Assembly (NCBI RefSeq): GCF_004217175.1
Contig: NZ_SHKI01000006.1
Span: 62,001 to 126,000 of the forward strand
Length of the DNA: 64,000 bases
Source of the DNA: Leucobacter luti
Lineage (GTDB): Bacteria > Actinomycetota > Actinomycetes > Actinomycetales > Microbacteriaceae
Direction: 5' to 3'
The position numbers and the translations under genes were made by a program. This document shows positions 1 to 8,293 of this stretch, piece by piece; position 1 is the stretch's first letter, and each line of letters begins with the position of its first letter. Under the pieces are notes generated by a model that did no database searches, was not told the origin of the DNA, and saw only the letters and a list, made by a program, of their open reading frames with translations.

Positions 1-131
1 GAGGCACGCTGACAGCGGGCCTCGGAAACGTGTGCACCCGGCGGCCCGGGCCCCAGGCCATCCGGACTAGCCGAGCAGCCCAGGCCCCCAGGTCCCCTGG
101 GCGCCCAGGCCGCCCGGCCTTGAACGCGTGG
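1..131. other. intergenic, possible rib operon terminator
   Basis: No gene is supported here. The stretch lies downstream of ribH and is rich in CCCAGG/CCTGGG words that can pair (for example CCCAGG-TCC-CCTGGG near 88-102). It could act as a U-tract-less terminator for the minus-strand riboflavin operon. Confidence 0.3.
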
Positions 132-659
132 CTACGAATCGCTCCCGGGCACGAGCCGGAGCGTCGGCCCGGTCTCGCGGATCCGCCGCGCGGTCACCGC
201 GAGGTGCAGGGCGGCCTCCGCGGCCTCCTGCCCCTTCGACTCCGGGGCGCCGGGGCGGCCGGAGCGGTCGAGCGCCTGCTGCTCGGTGTCGGTGGTGAGG
301 ATGCCGAACCCGACCGGCCGGCCAGCGTCGAGCTGCACGCGGGTGAGGCCGTCGGTGACGGCGTTGCAGACGTAGTCGAAGTGCGGCGTGCCGCCCCGGA
401 TGATCACGCCGAGGCACACGACGGCATCAAACCCGCCGCCGCCCGAGCTGAGCGGCGCCAGCGCAACCTGCGCGGCGAGCGGCAGCTCGAACGCGCCGGC
501 CACGCGGAACAGGCTGTGCTCTGCGCCGGATGCGGACAGTGTCTCCTCCGCGCCCGCGACGAGCGCGGACATGATCTCCTCGTGCCAGCTCCCGGCAAGG
601 ATCGCAACGCGCAGGCCACTCGCGTCGACAGTAAGGTTTGGTGCTCCAGCGCCGCTCAT
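132..659 (-). CDS. ribH: 6,7-dimethyl-8-ribityllumazine synthase
   Basis: Lumazine synthase condenses 3,4-dihydroxy-2-butanone 4-phosphate with 5-amino-6-ribitylaminouracil to give the lumazine precursor of riboflavin. The 175-residue product has the normal family length and the usual landmarks: N-terminal RVAILAGSWHEEI, the AGAFELP segment near residue 54, and a VVCLGVIIRGGTPHFDYV block near residue 80 containing the conserved active-site histidine. The ATG has an AAGGAG ribosome site at a good distance. It is the last gene of the operon, 38 bases after ribBA. I see nothing unusual. Confidence 0.96.
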   Translation of the reverse strand: MSGAGAPNLTVDASGLRVAILAGSWHEEIMSALVAGAEETLSASGAEHSLFRVAGAFELPLAAQVALAPLSSGGGGFDAVVCLGVIIRGGTPHFDYVCNAVTDGLTRVQLDAGRPVGFGILTTDTEQQALDRSGRPGAPESKGQEAAEAALHLAVTARRIRETGPTLRLVPGSDS

Positions 660-697
660 GGTGGCTCCTTCGGTGGTGGGGGTCGTGTCGGATCGGG

Positions 698-1984
698 TTA
701 GCGCACCGCGTCGGGCAGCTGGTGCCCCATGCGGTCGCGCTTGGCGTTGAGGTAGCCGACGTTCTGCTCGGTCACGCCGACGAGCAGGGGCACCCGCTCG
801 ACCACGTCGATGCCGTGCGCCTCAAGCTGCGACACCTTGTCCGGGTTGTTCGTGAGCAGGCGGACGCGCTCAACGCCGAGGTCGGCGAGGATCTCTGCGG
901 CGGCCGTGTAGTCGCGGCTGTCCGCGGGGAGCCCGAGCTGCAGGTTCGCGTCGAGCGTGTCGAGCCCCTGTTCCTGCAGCTGGTAGGCGCGCAGTTTGTT
1001 GGCGAGGCCGATGCCGCGTCCCTCATGCCCGCGGAGGTATACGACGATGCCGCCGCGCTCGTGAATCAGGTCGAGGGCGGCGTCGAGCTGCGGGCCGCAC
1101 TCGCACTTCAGCGATCCGAATGCCTCGCCGGTGATGCACTCGGAGTGCACGCGGACGAGCGCATCGCTCTGCGGCAGCGCGCCCTCCGGGGTCGGCGCAA
1201 CCAGGGCGATGTGGTCGACCCCCACGCGGCGGTCGCGGTACGCAAGCGCGCGGAAGTCGCCGTGCTCGGTGGGGAGCAGCGTGTTCGCGCGCAGGCTCAC
1301 GCGGCGGTTGTGTGGCTCACCGGCGGGTGCCCCGGCGGGATCATGCTCGTTGAGGTATGCGATGAGCTGCTCGATCGTGATCACGAGCACGCCCTCGCGC
1401 GCGCCGAGCTCAATGAGCCCGGGGAGGCGCATCATCTCGCCGTCCTCGGCGACGATCTCCGCGATCGCCGCAACCGGCCGCAGCCCGGCGAGGCGCATCA
1501 GCTCGACGGCCGCCTCGGTGTGGCCGTCGCGGGCGCGAACGCCCCCGTCGACGGCGCGCAGCGGCAGCACGTGCCCGGGGCGGCGCACGTCGGTGGGTAC
1601 GCCGGCCGGGTTTGCCAGCGCGCGCAGCGTGGTGGTGCGATCGCTCGCGCTAATCCCGGTGGTGATCCCGTGCGCCGCGTCGACCGTGACCGTGTAGGCC
1701 GTGCCGCGGGCGTCCTCGTTGCGCTCCACCATCATGGGGAGTTCGAGCTGATCGGCGACCTCGTTGGTCATGGGCGCGCAGAGCAGGCCGGACGACCAGC
1801 GCACGGTCCACGCGATCCACTCCTGGCTCGCGAGCTCGGCGGAGATGATGACGTCGCCCTCGTTCTCGCGGTTCTCGTTGTCGGCAACGATGACCGGGCG
1901 GCCCGCCTTGATCGCGGCGACGGCGTCCTCGATGCGGGCGATCCCGGCGGTCCGGGGTGCGTCAGGGGTGGCTTCGGTGCTCAT
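698..1984 (-). CDS. ribBA: 3,4-dihydroxy-2-butanone-4-phosphate synthase / GTP cyclohydrolase II
   Basis: A bifunctional riboflavin enzyme of 428 residues. The N-terminal half (about 15-215) is the RibB domain with the DNENRENEGD acidic motif near residue 35 and RRPGHVLPLRA near 134. The C-terminal half (about 228-420) is GTP cyclohydrolase II with the zinc ligands Cys283, Cys294 and Cys296 in HSECITGEAFGSLKCECG and the RGHEGRGIGL motif. It supplies both precursors of the pathway. Its ATG overlaps the ribE stop (ATGA), so the two are translationally coupled. Confidence 0.97.
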   Translation of the reverse strand: MSTEATPDAPRTAGIARIEDAVAAIKAGRPVIVADNENRENEGDVIISAELASQEWIAWTVRWSSGLLCAPMTNEVADQLELPMMVERNEDARGTAYTVTVDAAHGITTGISASDRTTTLRALANPAGVPTDVRRPGHVLPLRAVDGGVRARDGHTEAAVELMRLAGLRPVAAIAEIVAEDGEMMRLPGLIELGAREGVLVITIEQLIAYLNEHDPAGAPAGEPHNRRVSLRANTLLPTEHGDFRALAYRDRRVGVDHIALVAPTPEGALPQSDALVRVHSECITGEAFGSLKCECGPQLDAALDLIHERGGIVVYLRGHEGRGIGLANKLRAYQLQEQGLDTLDANLQLGLPADSRDYTAAAEILADLGVERVRLLTNNPDKVSQLEAHGIDVVERVPLLVGVTEQNVGYLNAKRDRMGHQLPDAVR

Positions 1985-2646
1985 GCGTGTGGTCCTTCGG
2001 TGGTCGTGGTGGGAGCTGCGGGGCCAACGCCGAGGCGCAGCATGCGGGCAACGTGGCGGGCAAGAATGTCGGTCTCGACGTTGACGCGGTCGCCGGGCGC
2101 GAGCGCGCCGAGGGTGGTGGCGACGAGCGTCTCGGGGATCAGGGACACCTCGAACCAGGCGTCCGTCGCCTCGGGCTCCGAGATCGCCGAGACCGTGAGC
2201 GATACGCCCGAGAGCGTCACCGATCCCTTGTCAACGAGCAGCGGGGCAAGCTCGGGGCTGAGCGAGAACCGGAGCACGCGCCAGGCCTCGGCGGGGGTGG
2301 TCGAGATCAACGCGGCGGTGCCATCGACGTGGCCCTGCACGATGTGGCCGCCCAGGCGGGTATCAACGCGCACCGCGCGTTCGAGGTTGACGGGGCTGCC
2401 CACGCCGAGGTCGCCGAGCGCCGACATGCGCAGCGACTGCGCCATCACGTCGGCGGCGAACGTGCCGCGCCCGTCGGGCGTCGCGCCCTGCTCGATCACC
2501 GTGAGGCACACGCCCGACACCGCGATCGAGGCGCCGTGCGTGGCGTCGCTGGTCACGAGCGGGCCGGCGATGGTGAGGCGGAGCGAGTCTGCGACGGGGT
2601 CGATCGCGACGATCTCCCCGATTTCCTCGATGAGTCCCGTGAACAT
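1981..2646 (-). CDS. ribE: riboflavin synthase, alpha subunit type
   Basis: Riboflavin synthase dismutates two lumazine molecules to riboflavin. The 221-residue protein starts with the diagnostic MFTGLIEEIG and contains two repeated lumazine-binding barrels: the first with SGVCLTV near residue 45, the second with SGVSLTV near residue 147, plus GHIVQGHVDG between them. Its start overlaps the ribD stop by one base (TAATG) and its stop overlaps the ribBA start. Some genomes name this gene ribC. Function is clear from sequence. Confidence 0.96.
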   Translation of the reverse strand: MFTGLIEEIGEIVAIDPVADSLRLTIAGPLVTSDATHGASIAVSGVCLTVIEQGATPDGRGTFAADVMAQSLRMSALGDLGVGSPVNLERAVRVDTRLGGHIVQGHVDGTAALISTTPAEAWRVLRFSLSPELAPLLVDKGSVTLSGVSLTVSAISEPEATDAWFEVSLIPETLVATTLGALAPGDRVNVETDILARHVARMLRLGVGPAAPTTTTEGPHA

Positions 2647-3806
2647 TAGTGTCCTTCCTCGAGCGGAACGGTGGTGGCTTTGATGAGCAGGTCGGCGCCG
2701 AGCTGCGCGGTGTGCGTGACGCGCAGCCGCGCGATGTCGGCGATGCTCGAAATACCGATGTCGCCGAGCGCGAGGCGTGGACCACCCAGCAACGCGGGGG
2801 CGATGTAGACGAGCACCTCGTCAACGAGCCCGGCCGCGATGAGCGCGCTCGACACGGTGGGTCCGCCCTCCACGAACACGCGGGTGATGCCGCGGGCGTA
2901 CAGTTCGGCGAGCTCCGCGGCGAGGTCGTCGCCGGGGATCCGGATCGGTTCGGCGAGGCCGCGCGCCGCGAGGCCGGGGTGGCGGCGCACGCGCGCGTCG
3001 TCCGGGATCGCGCGGTGACCCACGACGACGGGGACTGGCTGCTCGGCGGCGGGCACGAGCAGCCCGCCGGTCTCTGCGCGGGCGGTGAGCGCCGGATCGT
3101 CTGCGAGCAGCGTGCCGGTGCCGACAAGGATCGCGTCTGCCTCTGCGCGTCGGCGGTGTACGTCGCCGCGGGCGTCGGGGCCGGTGATCCACTGGCTGCT
3201 GCCGTCAGCGGCGGCGGCGCGGCCGTCAATGGTTTGCGCCCACTTGACGGTGACGAACGGGCGGGCGGGCGGGGCGGCGGGGCCCGCCTCGGCGATGCCG
3301 ACGCTCGCGGTCGCCGGGGGCGTGGCGTCCGCGCCGCTCGCGGCGGCGCGGGCGCCCGCCTGTCGGGCCAGCCAGCCGGCCAGGAGCGCCCGGGCTTCCC
3401 CGGGGAGAATCCCGCCGCGCACCTCGATGCCCGCAGCGCGCAGCGTGGCAGCACCGCCGGACGAGGCCTGGCCGGGATCGCCGAGCGCGTAGGCGACGGC
3501 GCCAATCCCGGCCTCCGCGAGCGCGGTGGCGCACGGACCCGTGCGTCCGGTGTGGTTGCACGGTTCGAGCGTGACCACCGCGGTGACCTCGCCGAGCCGG
3601 TCCCGCCACTCGGCGGGAACCCGGCTCAGGGCGTCGATCTCGGCGTGAGGCGTGCCAGCGCCGCGGTGCCAGCCCTCGGCCACGATGCGGCCGTCCGGGT
3701 CGAGGAGCACGCAGCCGACGCGCGGATTGTCGTCTTCGGCGGGGCCGCGGGTCGCGAGCGCGAGTGCACGGTGCATTGCCGCTTCGAGGAGCGCTTGCTC
3801 AAGCAT
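2646..3806 (-). CDS. ribD: bifunctional diaminohydroxyphosphoribosylaminopyrimidine deaminase / 5-amino-6-(5-phosphoribosylamino)uracil reductase
   Basis: Catalyses the second and third steps of riboflavin synthesis. Residues 5-150 are a cytidine-deaminase-like domain with the zinc motif His54-Ala-Glu56 and Cys83...Cys92 (PCNHTGRTGPC). Residues from about 185 form the RibD_C reductase domain, with VKWAQTIDGR, SQWITG and FVEGGPTVSSALI. An Ala/Gly-rich linker joins them. It is the first gene of the operon and follows the FMN riboswitch by about 65 bases. An internal ATG at residue 11 is an alternative start. Confidence 0.95.
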   Translation of the reverse strand: MLEQALLEAAMHRALALATRGPAEDDNPRVGCVLLDPDGRIVAEGWHRGAGTPHAEIDALSRVPAEWRDRLGEVTAVVTLEPCNHTGRTGPCATALAEAGIGAVAYALGDPGQASSGGAATLRAAGIEVRGGILPGEARALLAGWLARQAGARAAASGADATPPATASVGIAEAGPAAPPARPFVTVKWAQTIDGRAAAADGSSQWITGPDARGDVHRRRAEADAILVGTGTLLADDPALTARAETGGLLVPAAEQPVPVVVGHRAIPDDARVRRHPGLAARGLAEPIRIPGDDLAAELAELYARGITRVFVEGGPTVSSALIAAGLVDEVLVYIAPALLGGPRLALGDIGISSIADIARLRVTHTAQLGADLLIKATTVPLEEGH

Positions 3807-3871
3807 CCCGTTCGCCCCATTTCTGCGTGCGGGGTTCGCGCGGGGTCGCGGGGAGCCCGCGACGGCGCGTT

Positions 3872-4002
3872 CCTCTCATCCGGACTAGCGCGAGTACTCT
3901 CACGCATCACCGTCGGTACCGGAATTTCACCGGATCGGCCTCGCGGAAGCGAGGTTCGCGGACTGTCACCGCCGGTTCGGATTCTCACCGACCCCGGAAC
4001 AC
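3872..4002 (-). ncRNA. FMN riboswitch (RFN element)
   Basis: On the minus strand the leader of ribD contains the conserved RFN blocks in order: GGGGTCGGTGAGAATCCGAA, CCGGCGGTGACAGTCCGCGA, a variable hairpin (CCTCGCTTCCGCGAGG), GGTGAAATTCCGGTACCGAC, GGTGA and the distal AGTCCGGATGAGAG. This matches the FMN-sensing aptamer almost base for base. It should turn the operon off when FMN is plentiful. The expression platform between 3807 and 3871 is short and GC-rich, so control may be at translation initiation; that part is inference. Confidence 0.97.
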
Positions 4003-4076
4003 GGGACCATGCTACTCCCACCGCGGGGCGGAAGACCAGTGCTGCGCCCCCGCATTACGCCGACGGCGCAACGGCG

Positions 4077-4829
4077 TCACCCGAAGAGGTCGGCGAACAA
4101 ACGCCCGTTCGCGATCACGTTCATGGTGAGCACGATGATGAGCGCGTTGAAGAAGAACGCGATCGTGGTGTGCCACACGACGGTCCACCGCATGTGGGTG
4201 TTGACGATCTTCACGTCTGAAACGGCGAACGTGGTCGAGTTGGTAAACGCGAGGTAGACGAAGTCGACGAGCCGAGGGTCGTCGGTGCCGGGGAACTCGA
4301 GCGGCGGCGTCTTCGCCCGGTGGTAGCGGGAGAAGTAGATCCGCGCGTAGCCCCAGTTGAACATCGCCCAGGCGAGGAGCATTGCCCACACCGCAGTGAA
4401 CTCGCCGGCCGGATCGTGCAGGTCTTTGCCGATGCTCGTGATGAGATCGATGGCCACGCTGAGCCCGATCGCGCTCGACGCGAACGTGAACAGCGTGGAG
4501 AAAGCGCGGGTGATCGGGTGCCCCACGAGCACCCGGGTGACGCGCGGATCAGGCTGATCGATGCGCACGAGAATGTTGAGCGTGAGCACGGTGGGGATCA
4601 GGTAGAGCGTGGCGGTGACGCACCACACGAACATCGGGACGAGCGCGAAATCCTCGTCGTCGCCCCACAGTAGATCGAGGCCGACCCAGATGAGGATCAG
4701 CTGCATCACGAGCCCGATGATCTCGCCGCCAACGCTCAGCCCCACGCCGATCGCGCGCAGCGCGCCGTGCGGTGTGCCGGGCGGGGCCGCCTCGGGCGCC
4801 CGGCCCTCCTGGCCCGGATCCGCGCTCAC
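4077..4829 (-). CDS. DUF1345 family membrane protein
   Basis: A 250-residue integral membrane protein of unknown function. About six hydrophobic helices are visible, and the segment DFVYLAFTNSTTFAVSDVKI near residue 200 is the hallmark of DUF1345. A GTG start overlaps the stop of the upstream MprF-like gene (GTGA), so it is expected to be co-translated with it. The coupling suggests a role in envelope lipid physiology, but that is inference from context only. A longer in-frame reading upstream runs antiparallel through the neighbouring gene and is not used. Confidence 0.8.
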   Translation of the reverse strand: MSADPGQEGRAPEAAPPGTPHGALRAIGVGLSVGGEIIGLVMQLILIWVGLDLLWGDDEDFALVPMFVWCVTATLYLIPTVLTLNILVRIDQPDPRVTRVLVGHPITRAFSTLFTFASSAIGLSVAIDLITSIGKDLHDPAGEFTAVWAMLLAWAMFNWGYARIYFSRYHRAKTPPLEFPGTDDPRLVDFVYLAFTNSTTFAVSDVKIVNTHMRWTVVWHTTIAFFFNALIIVLTMNVIANGRLFADLFG

Positions 4830-6997
4830 TTCGCGCCCTCCCCACCCGCGGCCGGCGCCGGCTTTGCGGCCGCGGCGGACGCGACGAGATCGCGCAGTGA
4901 GGCGTCCGGGAGGTATGCGCGGGTGAGCGCGATCCCGATGCGGGGCAGGTCGCCCTCGTCGCGAAACAGGAGGTGCAGCGACGCGGAGCGCGGGTTGAAT
5001 TTCTGCTTGAAGCGGTGGAGCGACTTGAAACCGTAGAGCGGCTCGATGAGCGCGCCCACCTGATCGAGCACCTGGTCCACCGGCCCAGCCGCGGCCTCGG
5101 CGGGGCGCACGAGCGGTGCGCCCGAAAGCGAGAGGAACTCGTACCCCTCCTCGGAGAAATGCTGCGCGGCAGACGCGATCAGGAACTCCATGACGGGGCC
5201 GAAGCCGCCGTCGCGCCGCCGCATGAGATCGAGTGTCCAGCCGATCACGCGTGGCTCCCCGGTCGCCGGATCCGCCGGGCCGTGGACGGGCAGCCAGGAC
5301 GTGATCCCGTGCAGGCTGCCGTCGGCGTCGACGGCGATGCCGACGTACGTTGCCGGGTCGAGTGCCTCCTCGACGGTGCCGAGCGTGAAGCGCATCTCCG
5401 GCAGCCCCTTGTCGCCCGTCCACTGCTCGGAGATCGCCCGCACCTGGGCGAGCACGCTCCAGGGCTCGTCGGCCAGCCGCACCATGCGGAAGGAGATCCC
5501 CTCGCGGTTCGCCCGATTGATCGCGGTGCGCACGGCGCCCCACGCTTTGCCCGTGAACGCGAGCCCCGGGAGATCGACGATCGTGTCCTCGGCGACCACC
5601 ACGGAGCGCCAGCCTGCCGGCTTCGCCAGCGCGCTGACCTCGCTCGCCGAGAACGCGCACGGGATGAGGCCGGCGCGCTGGGTGACGCGCTCGAACTCTT
5701 CGAACGCGGTGTGGTGCTCGCCGGCGGCCACGATCGGATCGCCCAGCATGATCGCCACGCCGGCGTGCGGCTGGAAGGTGATCGCACCGGTGCCGGCCGC
5801 GACGTGCCGGTTGCCGCGCCAGGTGGTCATCCAGGAGATCGTGCCCCCGCCGAAGCGCGCAAGCCGCTCGGTCGCCTGCGCGGTGGACAGGTGCTCGGCC
5901 GCGAGGGTGCGCCGGGAGCGCCGCAGCGGCACCCGGAACGCGCCGCGACCGGCGATGAGGACCACGAGGAGCGCGGCCCACAGCACCGCGGGGGCAATGA
6001 GCCCACCGAGGAACTCGGCGGGGGAGTCGATGATCTCGGCCGCGACCATGAACTGGAGCAGCGCGAATCCGAGCGCCGCGGTCACGATGTTGAACGCCGC
6101 GATGACGATCGCGCCGATCCAGGCGATCCGCACCCCCTGCCGCACCCCGTTCGCGATGAGCGCGATCACGACCACGTCGATCGCCACGTCGACGAACGAC
6201 GCGACCGGCTCGTTCTGTCCGAGCGGTCCGTCGTAGGGCACGAGGAGGTCGATGATCTGGATCACGCCGATCGCGATGAGCCCGGCGCACGCGATCAGGC
6301 GCCACTCGCGCTCGCTCGGCCGCCCGGCCGGGTGCCGGAACGCGGGCAGCCACCCGCTCGCGACAAGGGCGGCGACCATCGCGACCGCGTGCTCCACGTC
6401 GTGGAGCTGACCGAGGTAGAGCAGGGAGATCCCCACCCAGATCACCACGGCGATCCGGGCGCGCAAACGCCACGGCGCGGGGAGCGTGGCGATCGCGAAC
6501 ACGAGCGCGGCGAGCGCCCCGCACGAGGGGCCGACATCGAAGTTCTGCGTGAGCTGCACGGCCCAGTGCCAGCCGGTCTGCGAGACGAGCAGCAGCAGCC
6601 CGGCGGCGCCGAGCACGCCGACCACGTGGCCCGCCGCGAAGAGGCCGAGCGTGCGGAGCCAGCCGAAGCGCCACTCCGCCCAGCCGATGCCGCCCACGAC
6701 GAGGGGGAGCAGGGTGAGGTAGACGAGCGGGTGGTCGACGAAGAACGGCGAGGTCGCCAGCGTCCACCAGCGGCCCTCGGCGAACGCCGGGATCCCGGTG
6801 GCGACCTGGTCGTACCAGGGCTTGTCGGCGGCGGGGCTGAACAGCGTTCCCGTCGCGGCGCCCACGGCGATGAGTGCGGCGACGAATGCGATCGTGAAGG
6901 GCAGGCGGCGCAGCGCGGCCAGGACCGGCGGGAGCGGGCGCGCTGGGGTGTCCGGGGCCTGCGCGGGGGCCGTGGCGTGGACGACGTCGTCGGTCAT
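4826..6997 (-). CDS. MprF-like phosphatidylglycerol aminoacyltransferase (DUF2156) with rhomboid-like membrane domain
   Basis: A 723-residue polytopic protein. The first 370 residues hold about ten membrane segments; the first six resemble a rhomboid fold (GRWWTLATSPFFVDH, then FAAGHVVGVLGAAGLL) but I see no clear Ser-His protease pair. Residues 385-700 form a DUF2156 domain of the MprF type, with VAIMLGDPIVAAGEH, GKAWGAVRTAINRANREGI and the C-terminal signature LYGFKSLHRFKQKFNPR. MprF enzymes transfer lysine or alanine from tRNA to phosphatidylglycerol and reduce sensitivity to cationic peptides. The exact amino acid cannot be read from sequence. A TAGACT box six bases before the ATG suggests a leaderless mRNA. 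Confidence 0.8.
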   Translation of the reverse strand: MTDDVVHATAPAQAPDTPARPLPPVLAALRRLPFTIAFVAALIAVGAATGTLFSPAADKPWYDQVATGIPAFAEGRWWTLATSPFFVDHPLVYLTLLPLVVGGIGWAEWRFGWLRTLGLFAAGHVVGVLGAAGLLLLVSQTGWHWAVQLTQNFDVGPSCGALAALVFAIATLPAPWRLRARIAVVIWVGISLLYLGQLHDVEHAVAMVAALVASGWLPAFRHPAGRPSEREWRLIACAGLIAIGVIQIIDLLVPYDGPLGQNEPVASFVDVAIDVVVIALIANGVRQGVRIAWIGAIVIAAFNIVTAALGFALLQFMVAAEIIDSPAEFLGGLIAPAVLWAALLVVLIAGRGAFRVPLRRSRRTLAAEHLSTAQATERLARFGGGTISWMTTWRGNRHVAAGTGAITFQPHAGVAIMLGDPIVAAGEHHTAFEEFERVTQRAGLIPCAFSASEVSALAKPAGWRSVVVAEDTIVDLPGLAFTGKAWGAVRTAINRANREGISFRMVRLADEPWSVLAQVRAISEQWTGDKGLPEMRFTLGTVEEALDPATYVGIAVDADGSLHGITSWLPVHGPADPATGEPRVIGWTLDLMRRRDGGFGPVMEFLIASAAQHFSEEGYEFLSLSGAPLVRPAEAAAGPVDQVLDQVGALIEPLYGFKSLHRFKQKFNPRSASLHLLFRDEGDLPRIGIALTRAYLPDASLRDLVASAAAAKPAPAAGGEGAK

Positions 6998-7003
6998 GGA
7001 CCC

Positions 7004-7009
7004 AGTCTA
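7004..7009 (-). promoter_or_regulatory. -10 box of a leaderless promoter
   Basis: TAGACT on the minus strand followed by six bases and the ATG of the MprF-like gene at 6997. No ribosome-binding site fits between them. Confidence 0.5.
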
Positions 7010-7104
7010 GAGTTTGACGGCGCTGCGGGAGTACGCTGAATTGTGGTGGCACGCCACGTGACGCCCCCGTATGGTGAGGCCTCCGGGCCGGAGCAGGAGA
7101 AGCA

Positions 7105-8145
7105 ATGCGCGCTGTGACCTACGTCAAGAACAACACTGTCGAGGTGCTGGAGAAGCCGGTTCCCGAGATCGCGGCGGACGAAGTCCTCCTGAAGGTCGGC
7201 GGAGCCGGGGTGTGCCACTCGGACATCACGATCATCGGCTTCGGCGACGACAACCCGCTCGTGGGCGGCACCCTCGGGCACGAGGTCGCCGGAACCGTGG
7301 AGCGGCTCGGCGCGGACGTCGCCGGCTGGAGCGTCGGAGACCGCGCGATCGTCGCGCTTGTGCTGTCGTGCGGGCAGTGCCGCGAGTGCCTCGCCGGGCG
7401 CGACAACCAGTGCGAGGTGGTCGCGCCGCGCGGCTCGCTCGCCCCGCTCTCACCCGGCATCGGCAGCCCGGGCGGCATGGCCGATTACATCGCCGTGAAG
7501 TCGCGCCACCTCGACCCGATCGGCGCGCTCGACCCCGTCGACGCCGCCCCGCTCGCCGACGCCGCGCTCACCCCGATGCACGCGATCAACACGGTGCGCG
7601 ACCGGCTCTCGGCCGACGCGACGATCGTCACGATCGGCCTGGGCGGGCTCGGCCACATGGCGCTGCAGATCCTCGCGGCGACCACGGGCGCGCGGATCAT
7701 TGCCCTCGACACCGATCCGGCAAAGCTCGCGTTCGCGGAGGCGCACGGCGCCGATCTCGCGATCCCCAGCGACGGGGAGGCCGCGGCGCGGATCCTCGCC
7801 GAGACCGGCGGGATCGGCGCCGACGTGGTGTTCGACTTCGTCGGCGTGCAGCCGACTGTCGACCTCGCGATCGCCGTGGTGCGCGGCGGCGGCGCAATTC
7901 GCTTCGTTGGCCTGGGTGGTGGGGAGTTTTCATACACGGCCGGCGCCGGATCGGGGCTGCCCTGGGGTGTCAACATCGAGCGCGCCTACGGCGGCACGCG
8001 CTCCGATATGCGGCAGGCCGTTGCGCTGGCCGAGGCCGGCAAGATCGCCGTCGAGGTGGTCCGGTACTCGCTCGACGACGCGGTGCAGGCGTTCGACGAT
8101 TTGCACCACGGTCGGATTGCGGGCCGCGCGGTGCTCGTCCCCTAG
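7105..8145 (+). CDS. zinc-dependent alcohol dehydrogenase (MDR family)
   Basis: A 346-residue medium-chain dehydrogenase, the usual length. Catalytic zinc ligands Cys37 and His59-Glu60 (GHE) are present, and the structural zinc loop has Cys89, Cys92, Cys95 and Cys103. The nucleotide-binding motif GLGGLGHMALQ lies near residue 178; Asp (ALDTD) after the second strand favours NAD over NADP. It probably oxidises an alcohol or reduces an aldehyde; the substrate is not evident. It stands alone, convergent with the amidohydrolase. An AGGAGAAGCA ribosome site precedes the ATG. Confidence 0.9.
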   Translation: MRAVTYVKNNTVEVLEKPVPEIAADEVLLKVGGAGVCHSDITIIGFGDDNPLVGGTLGHEVAGTVERLGADVAGWSVGDRAIVALVLSCGQCRECLAGRDNQCEVVAPRGSLAPLSPGIGSPGGMADYIAVKSRHLDPIGALDPVDAAPLADAALTPMHAINTVRDRLSADATIVTIGLGGLGHMALQILAATTGARIIALDTDPAKLAFAEAHGADLAIPSDGEAAARILAETGGIGADVVFDFVGVQPTVDLAIAVVRGGGAIRFVGLGGGEFSYTAGAGSGLPWGVNIERAYGGTRSDMRQAVALAEAGKIAVEVVRYSLDDAVQAFDDLHHGRIAGRAVLVP

Positions 8146-8169
8146 CCCGGCGCTCGGCGGCGAGCGGTC

Positions 8170-8230
8170 CCGGCGGCGGCGAAGTGGCGCCGGCGGCCGC
8201 GAAACAACGTAGAACCGGCGGCCGCGAGGG
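8170..8230. repeat. three short direct repeats
   Basis: CCGGCGGCGGCGAA, CCGGCGGCCGCGAA and CCGGCGGCCGCGAG start at about 8170, 8190 and 8215 between two convergent genes. Their role is unknown and base composition may explain part of the similarity. Confidence 0.4.
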
Positions 8231-8250
8231 AGCGTCGGCGCGGCGCGGCG

Positions 8251-8278
8251 CGGGCCCGGGCCAGGCGGCCCGGGCCCG
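8251..8278. terminator. bidirectional hairpin terminator candidate
   Basis: Perfect 12-bp inverted repeat CGGGCCCGGGCC-AGGC-GGCCCGGGCCCG between the convergent dehydrogenase and amidohydrolase genes. There is no T-run, as often seen in actinobacteria. Confidence 0.6.
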
Positions 8279-8293
8279 TCCAGCCGCACCTGG

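Noticed and set aside
7014..7037. TTGACG...TACGCT as the promoter of the alcohol dehydrogenase gene
   Set aside because: The spacing is only 12 bases, too short for a normal sigma-70-type promoter.
4973..7039. A 688-codon plus-strand frame opposite the MprF-like gene
   Set aside because: Composition is Arg/Asp/Gly/His-rich without any domain; the minus strand carries the recognisable family.
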